A DNA stretch of 64,000 nucleotides from NCBI GenBank assembly GCA_001724265.1, contig MEDY01000058.1, positions 37,510-101,509 on the forward strand, written 5' to 3'. The notes under the pieces were generated by a model. The model did not search any database. It was not told the origin of the DNA and saw only the letters and a list, made by a program, of their open reading frames with translations. This stretch comes from Rhizaria sp. SCN 62-66. Taxonomy: Eukaryota > Rhizaria, unplaced. This document shows positions 58,101 to 64,000 of the stretch, one piece after another. Every line of letters begins with the position of its first letter. Within the stretch, counting starts at the first letter, position 1. A program made the translations under genes and the position numbers.

Positions 58101-61100
58101 AGTTGGCGTAGGAAAATGCAACACTCGGGCACATTCCTGTTTGCAATTGTTGTCAGGACTTGAGCTATGATTGCAGTCGCGTTCAACGGTAGTGACATTG
58201 AAATTACCACAGCCCCAGCCCCAAGTTGGCGGCACGCTATGGCTAACTAGACTTAACTCCGATCGCTCTAAAGATGCAAGCGTAACAACATCAACTGCAT
58301 GTACATCTTGCCTCAGTGTGTTAGCTCCATAACGTAAGCTATCAACGCTGAATTCACTAGCGAGGTCTGGCAATATTGACTTGAGACGCAAGCTGGCGCT
58401 GCTAACGTTATCGTGCCTGTGACGCAGCATGCAGGGCGGCACAGCGGGTACGCGTGAAGGAATATAGAGTGCTACAAACCCCTCTAAGCTCTCAACACTT
58501 ACATCACCTGCATCTGCACCAAGAATATTGCGTCCAATCCATGGTGTAGTTGGATACCGGAGTGGCAGCGGTGCACGTGGCATTAGTACACTCTCGCACA
58601 CAAAGTTCAGCCGTCCTCCTAGTGAGCGTGTACGCAGCCTATGCCCAAGGCCCGAAGTAAGCTGCGCAGTTAAGTCGGCTGCTGCGAGTACCTCACGAGC
58701 AGCTGTCCCATTTAAAGCTGTTGATGCCGCGATATCTCGCGAGTTGCCGGCGTGATCTAAGTACTTCTTGGAGCGCCGCAAGTAATCAGAGCGCATCGCA
58801 CGGGCTCGTTGTTGTAATAGCTCTGTCAACGCCATTTTAGCGTCAACAGAAGTAGAGTCATGGGGTACTGCTGTTGGTGTTAAAGGCGTTTTGAGCGTCG
58901 GAATCGGAGCCGCACCAAACGGACTCAACATTGTATCGCGCTCACTTGCCGCCACTGCCGCAAACTCAAGCATTTGCGTAAGCAAGCGCACACTTCGTTT
59001 CTCGTGTCCCTCTCGCAACTTAAGCCCCACTGCAGCAGCCACATCTGCTGGAAGCCCACTGGTGATTCGGCGTAACCGACTATCGTTGCTCCAATTGCTG
59101 TCAGTGCTGGGGTTATGCCGATCACTGTGTCGTGTGTTATTGTTGTATATAGCCGCCAGAGCAAATGCGGGTGCAACACTAGTATTAGAAGCTATGCTGC
59201 TCTCAACAAAATCGGTGTCGCGCAAGACAGGAGGACCGTGATCAACGTTGCTATAGTATCGACGTCGTGCGCGCTCAGCAGCATCCTCCATTGTGCTCAC
59301 GACCTCGTCGACAACGCGTGCAGTAGTTTTCTTATCATCAAAGATGCCATCGTCATTAAACGGCTCTATAATGGCAGTGCTCTCAATTGGAACACTCGCA
59401 CTGCCGTTGTTCAAAAATGTAGCAAGTGTTGGATTAGATCCGTAACTCGCATTTGTGCTGCCATCTATAATACGCAATGGGCGAGCTGTTGCCGCAGTCA
59501 CGATTGAGGGGGGTGCTGCTTTTGCGATTTGTTGTAGCTGTAAGACAGCAGTTGCATACTTGCAAACAGCGTTGCGCAGTGTTACTCGCCTATCACGACT
59601 GTAGCAGTGATTGCTCGACTCATTGATTTCATGATTGAGGTTAAAATTCTTATCTAACAGCATGACACAGTCGTCGGTGCGGTTGTCGACTCGATGCACA
59701 GCTGAGCTAGATAGGTTGCTCATGTGTCTATGCATGCACGCTTGGAGAAACTCATGCCGCTTCCGATGCCACTCCTGTATCACCTGATCGGCAAGAGCTG
59801 CCGCCTCCGTCGCTACTTCAACAGTTGAGGGATCCGTCTCCAAAGCCGCCCACAGAGCGCGCCGCAGCCTCAACTCGTTTTGCTCGCTCATTGACGGACT
59901 ACCCTGGTCTCCTTCTGCGCGACCGTAAGCAGCTGCAGAGGCCGCACGGCTATAGCTGTCGACAGAGTTGGGGCGGCCATGCGCAGTGACGGTTGGTGCG
60001 TCAGCACGTGGAGTATAAATAGGCGCTGTTGTGTACAAGTCAAGCACGGTCAAACCCGGAACTTCATCATCTAAATGGCTATAAGCGTCCCTTGAATTAG
60101 CGTCACCAGTAGAATTACTAGGAAATCGGTGGCTTTCGTCCCAAACGTGTGCGGTGGCGCGCGAAGGCTTAGTGACTGTAAGCGCAGTCATTGCAACTTG
60201 GTTTCCGTTAATCAAACAGTACACGCGGCTTGTAAACTCCGGTAGCGGTGACTGCTGCAGTTTGCTTGTTGTTGCGACAGAGGCGGCCCAATCAAGAGCT
60301 GAGCGATGACGTCCTCTGGTCGTGTCTTGTCGTTCTGATGAATACTTTGGAAGTGTGTTGGGTAACGCAATACGAATCATTGTGCCGGTTGGGAGCACAG
60401 CGCCGCTTGCTAGGGGATAGCTAACAGTCAGCGTAGCGCGCGATAGCGTCGTCGGGTCCTACAAGATAACGCATATCGCAAACCATACATTAGAATATGA
60501 ATGACTAATAATATTGCTTCTGTTGTTGCAACATCGACATGCAGTGAGGTATCATCAGGAAGATAAGATATGTTGAAAATGTCGGCGATGTTTTGAGTTG
60601 ACCACACTGCATCAACGTACCCCGAACGACAAACGTGCACTCGTCACGACTTCGGGGACAGGCATAAGCGCTGGTCCTCCAATCGTATTGCTATCATTTT
60701 CGCAAGCACCATGAGTGCTTGATACATTATTATGGACAGGAAACATACAATTAGTCGTGTTTGTGGATGTGTTTGCTGCGTGTCTCCTCTTGTTGCCCGC
60801 AGTCTTTCGCCAGTAGTAATCGTGTTCCTCAATCATAGGGACTGCGCTTGCTCCAACAACAACACCTTCAGCCGCCACAGCCGCCACGTACGCCTATGAG
60901 CCAGCACCGGCAACACCCTTGAAGTCACGGAAACTGCGGCTGTCACTGCCACCGAAATCGCCACCCGCCCGGCCTCGGCCAAGGATGTACGTCACGAGAA
61001 ACGGGCCGCATACGGTGCTAAACGGACTGCCTCGGTGCAAGGCGCGTGTTGGTGTGAGTAACATCAAGCCAGAGTTGCTGCGGCCAGTTGCACTTGCAGA

Positions 61101-63347
61101 GCTTGTGTTGGCAAGTATATTTGCTGGACTGCGATTACTACTATGAATATCGTACATATCATCGAGACTGTCCAAGTACCTGAAGTCGCCTGTGCACTCA
61201 ACTCGAGCAAAGCCATTTCGATTTTTTGTACTACTTACACCTCTTGGAACGCTCGCGTTTGTCATAGACACAACCGGGTAACTTGTTTCGGCTGTTGCAA
61301 CCCATGGCACTGGGTACGGCACAGGGGCGAGACCATTGGGGAAAGAAACAGTCACTACACGTCCTGCAATAACACTTTCTGCCGTATCGTACATGGACCT
61401 GTGGTCGTAGCTGGCGCCAGCGTCACTGTTGTTTGTGTCCTTGACTGTGATTGAGTGATGCGGCGGCAATAGCGGCACCGCAGTCGTGCCTGTAAGTGTG
61501 ACCCAATATGGGCCGCCGACACGAAAGACGCCCCGTCCACAGGTTGACTCGTGATGTTCACTCTCGGTCATCGTATTGTCGCTATAATTGCCCGACAGCT
61601 CACCACTGTAACGGTTCGTGTTAAGACGATTGCATGACTGCGCGTGAGGGTGTGGACGGATAAGCAACACTGCATCATGTTTATCACCGCTATCGTCGGC
61701 GTTATTGGTATCAAAACAGCCTGTGTGCTCATTTATAGAGCTTGTAGTTTTGCGGAGAAAAAGCGGTACATGTGTGTACGGCAGTGTCAGAATCGGCGAC
61801 TGAGAGTGCAATTGAATACGCTTTCGAACTTTCTTCTGACCTTCTCCCTCAGAAGCCGCGCTGATGTGGGTATGACTGCGACCACGAGCAGGCGTAGTGT
61901 ATGTTGACCACGGACGTGCGCGCACATTGACCGCTTCCAAATGAGTACTTCCGGGTGCAGTATCATTTCTGATGCGTGGGCTGCCTGCCGTAAATCTCGA
62001 CGCGGCGACGCGAGCAGCGGCGCGATCCGCAGCAGCGGCAACTGCAGCAGCCTCTTTAGGCGGCAACGGTAGTAGCGACGGCAGCTCAGTATCCGCGTAC
62101 GTGTCTGTCAAGAGCGGAGTTAACCGCGCTGTTCGTGGTAACGTCAACTCTGCTTTAGTCACATTGCTTCGGTCAGCGGCATTGCTGTGCGCACCGACGT
62201 GCACGTCGACGTTGTCATCTTCGCCGCGCCTACTCTCGATTGTGCTGGTGACCAGGACGGACATCTTCGGTGGCCTGGTACTTGCCGCTGCCATGATGAG
62301 TGTGTCAAGATTCAACCTCGAATTCCGATTTGTCGTAGTGCCGCTAGTTGCGTCGAGCATGTCACTGCTGTTAAAGTGTGTGTTTAACGTATGATTACTG
62401 GCCGTGTTGTTCTTAGTAAGTGACTCCGCAAGTGCGCGTCGCGCGTTTGAAGCTATCGACAGGACGGCGCCCGCTGCGTACGCATCCCGCTCACTGTCTG
62501 CGTTAATAACGACATCGTCATGCGCCACGCCGTTGTCAACAGCGGACTCTGCATATCGACGATCTGAGGATGTGCTTCTGCGTGTGGCTCTCGCCGCTGC
62601 TGGCGCCAGTGTCCGCGCGAGCGCGGGACGGAAGAACGGTCCACAGGTGACCAGTAGTGAATACGGCAACAACTCGCGGCAGCGCAGCGAGAGCGGGGGA
62701 CTGGGTGGCAGCGACAACGCAAACGCTGCTGTCGCGGCCTTGGCGGCGCGAGATGGCGAGGGGGCTGACAGTGGAGGCCCGGGGCGCAAGATATCGGCGT
62801 CGTATGTGCCGTCAAGCACGTCTGCCTCAGAGGGGCTGCAGCAAGAAGTGTTCGCACAAGGCGGTGAATACGTAAGGATAAGATCCGTACTCGTGGTGTC
62901 GGGACGCGCTGGCCAGTAAGGTCCGCAAGAGAACGCTTCCCACTGCGTGGCAGCGTCATGGCTGTTTCGGTGATGACTTGAGCTCGTGTTGTCAATACTG
63001 CTGGTATTGGTGTGAGATGGATGATCGCGAGGTGGAATTAGGTCAAACGCTAAGTTTTGCAACGTAAGACTGAGCGTGTCCCCGGGAGTCAATGCAGCAA
63101 GGCGAAACGTGAAGGACAGGTAAAGCGCGTCTTCTGCGTTTGTCACGTTAGTGCGATCTCTTGATGAACCTGCTGCTGAAGGGTTGCCAGCGAGCATATG
63201 TGGGACGGACGTGAGACCAGCATGAAATGTACGTTCATATTCGCAACTCTGCGAAAACACAGTAGGGCCAAGAAACGAAAATGCCGCGATGTGCTCGAGA
63301 GCGAAGAGCAAAAAAGAGAGGAAGGCGAGCCACTGTGGGCAAGGCAT
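55191..63347 (-). CDS. Very large secreted protein (2664 aa), two exons, two in-frame TAG codons
   Basis: Exon 1 is 63347-60621 (donor GTACGT) and exon 2 is 60458-55191 (acceptor CTTGTAG), phase 0, stop TAA. In-frame TAGs are at 60894-60896 (residue 818) and 56676-56678 (residue 2170). The N-terminus is a clear signal peptide (LAFLSFLLFALEHIAAF). The chain is rich in Asn-x-Ser/Thr sequons and Thr/Ser, with scattered Cys. A recurring CGP[YF] element occurs near residues 141, 235 and 780, each just before or after beta-strand-like stretches such as LLVTCGPFF and STVCGPFLVTYIL. A related GGPYWVTL occurs near 620. This suggests divergent beta-sandwich repeats. No C-terminal membrane helix is seen, and CAG/GTCTGT near the stop could be a donor to an unseen exon. 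No family recognised. GC and codon bias are lower than in most neighbours. Confidence 0.72.
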
Positions 63348-64000
63348 CTTAAAGGAGTACCTGGTCGTGTGCCTAAATCACGACTCTATAGCCTATAAAT
63401 AAAAAAATCAACATAATTCAAGTTGATTTATGTTACGAAATTAGACTGGTTTTCAAAATCGACGACTTAGTACATCGCACTCGCTCTCCTAAACTTTCGG
63501 AGAGGAGGATGCGCAACTTGAAGAGATCTACTAGTCCCACCACAGCCGGATTCGAAGAAGCGTTGAAATGTTGTTACATTATGAAGTTGGTTGTATTGAG
63601 AGCATATGCATCGTTTTATCATCTAGGACAATGAAGTCCGTCTTGTACTTTCGCGAGCGAGGTGTGGTAACAAAAATTGTCACTTGTCACGCGGAAGAGT
63701 AAAAAATAGACGGATGGGGAACAGAAAAGGATACAAACAGACAAGCAGGAACGCTACAGTCCGCACCTTCGACGGATTCATGATGACGGATATCAGTGAA
63801 AAAAGACGATGAATATGTGAACGTGATACTAAGAGATAAGGAAAACACGGACAAGTGCGGTCTAACATTCTCGCTCCGCATATTGACAGTGCGCAATATA
63901 GAGTAGTATATATTTAAGCGGACTATAACTCACACGAACAAAAATGAACTATCGCATAAGTCATCATAACTCAGTCACGATCATAACTCAGTCACTGAGG
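63348..64000. other. AT-rich flank upstream of the secreted-protein gene
   Basis: Probably its promoter. A small hairpin (CTCTCC/GGAGAG) lies near 63484-63504. No open frame or RNA gene is supported. Confidence 0.45.
63964..63995. repeat. Two tandem copies of a 15-base unit, period 17
   Basis: TCATAACTCAGTCAC occurs at 63964-63978 and again at 63981-63995, near the window edge; the array may continue beyond it. Confidence 0.8.

Noticed and set aside
3181-60896. Programmed stop-codon readthrough, or selenocysteine/pyrrolysine insertion, as the cause of in-frame TAG
   Set aside because: The +4 base is not uniform and up to four TAGs occur in one mRNA. Selenocysteine uses UGA, and no sign of pyrrolysine genes is visible.
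63484-63560. Possible tRNA around a TTCGAA string near the right end
   Set aside because: Neither strand forms a T stem or acceptor stem around it. No tRNA with anticodon CUA was found in the window.

Overview
This is a window of nuclear DNA from a eukaryote, probably a unicellular one. It carries spliceosomal introns with GT...AG borders, a tRNA-Ser, and clear eukaryotic proteins: TFIIB, tafazzin, VMP1, mitochondrial acyl carrier protein, an ADAM protease, a NUFIP1/Rsa1-like snoRNP factor and a TGL/SDP1-type patatin lipase. Coding DNA is mostly very GC-rich with sharp drops to AT-rich spacers. Proteins are swollen by Ser, Asn, Gln, Ala and His-Gly low-complexity tracts. ADAM genes are best known from opisthokonts, but I cannot place the organism from this window.

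The main result concerns the genetic code. Thirteen TAG codons sit inside otherwise continuous reading frames of six different genes, while no frame I had to join is interrupted by TAA or TGA. All sixteen gene models end in TAA (9) or TGA (7), and none ends in TAG. In the ADAM gene two TAGs fall inside recognisable prodomain sequence. In the second ARM-like paralogue, reading two TAGs as sense gives 839 aa, close to the 823 aa of its TAG-free neighbour. UAG therefore looks like a sense codon, most likely Gln because three of the sites lie in Gln-rich runs. UAA and UGA remain the terminators.

Layout. 0-11 kb: 3' part of a ZnT5/Msc2-like zinc transporter (+), an AT-hook-like acidic protein with four in-frame TAGs (+), tafazzin (-), TFIIB (+). 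11-25 kb: a two-exon gene for a 4431-aa low-complexity protein (-). 25-36 kb: patatin-type lipase (+), tRNA-Ser(AGA) (+), then a tandem family of ARM-like paralogues made of one frameshifted relic and two full copies. 36-48 kb: mitochondrial ACP (+), a small histidine-rich membrane protein (-), VMP1 (-), an atypical acylated Ras-like GTPase (+), NUFIP1-like (-), an ankyrin protein (+). 48-63 kb: a four-exon ADAM metalloprotease (-) and a two-exon gene for a 2664-aa secreted protein (-). The last 650 bases hold no gene I can support.

The genes are not functionally clustered, as expected for a eukaryote. Shared themes are lipid and mitochondrial membrane biology (tafazzin, lipase, VMP1, ACP) and the secreted/surface pair at the right end. 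All start sites, splice sites and TAG readings are my inference from the sequence and have not been tested against RNA or protein data.
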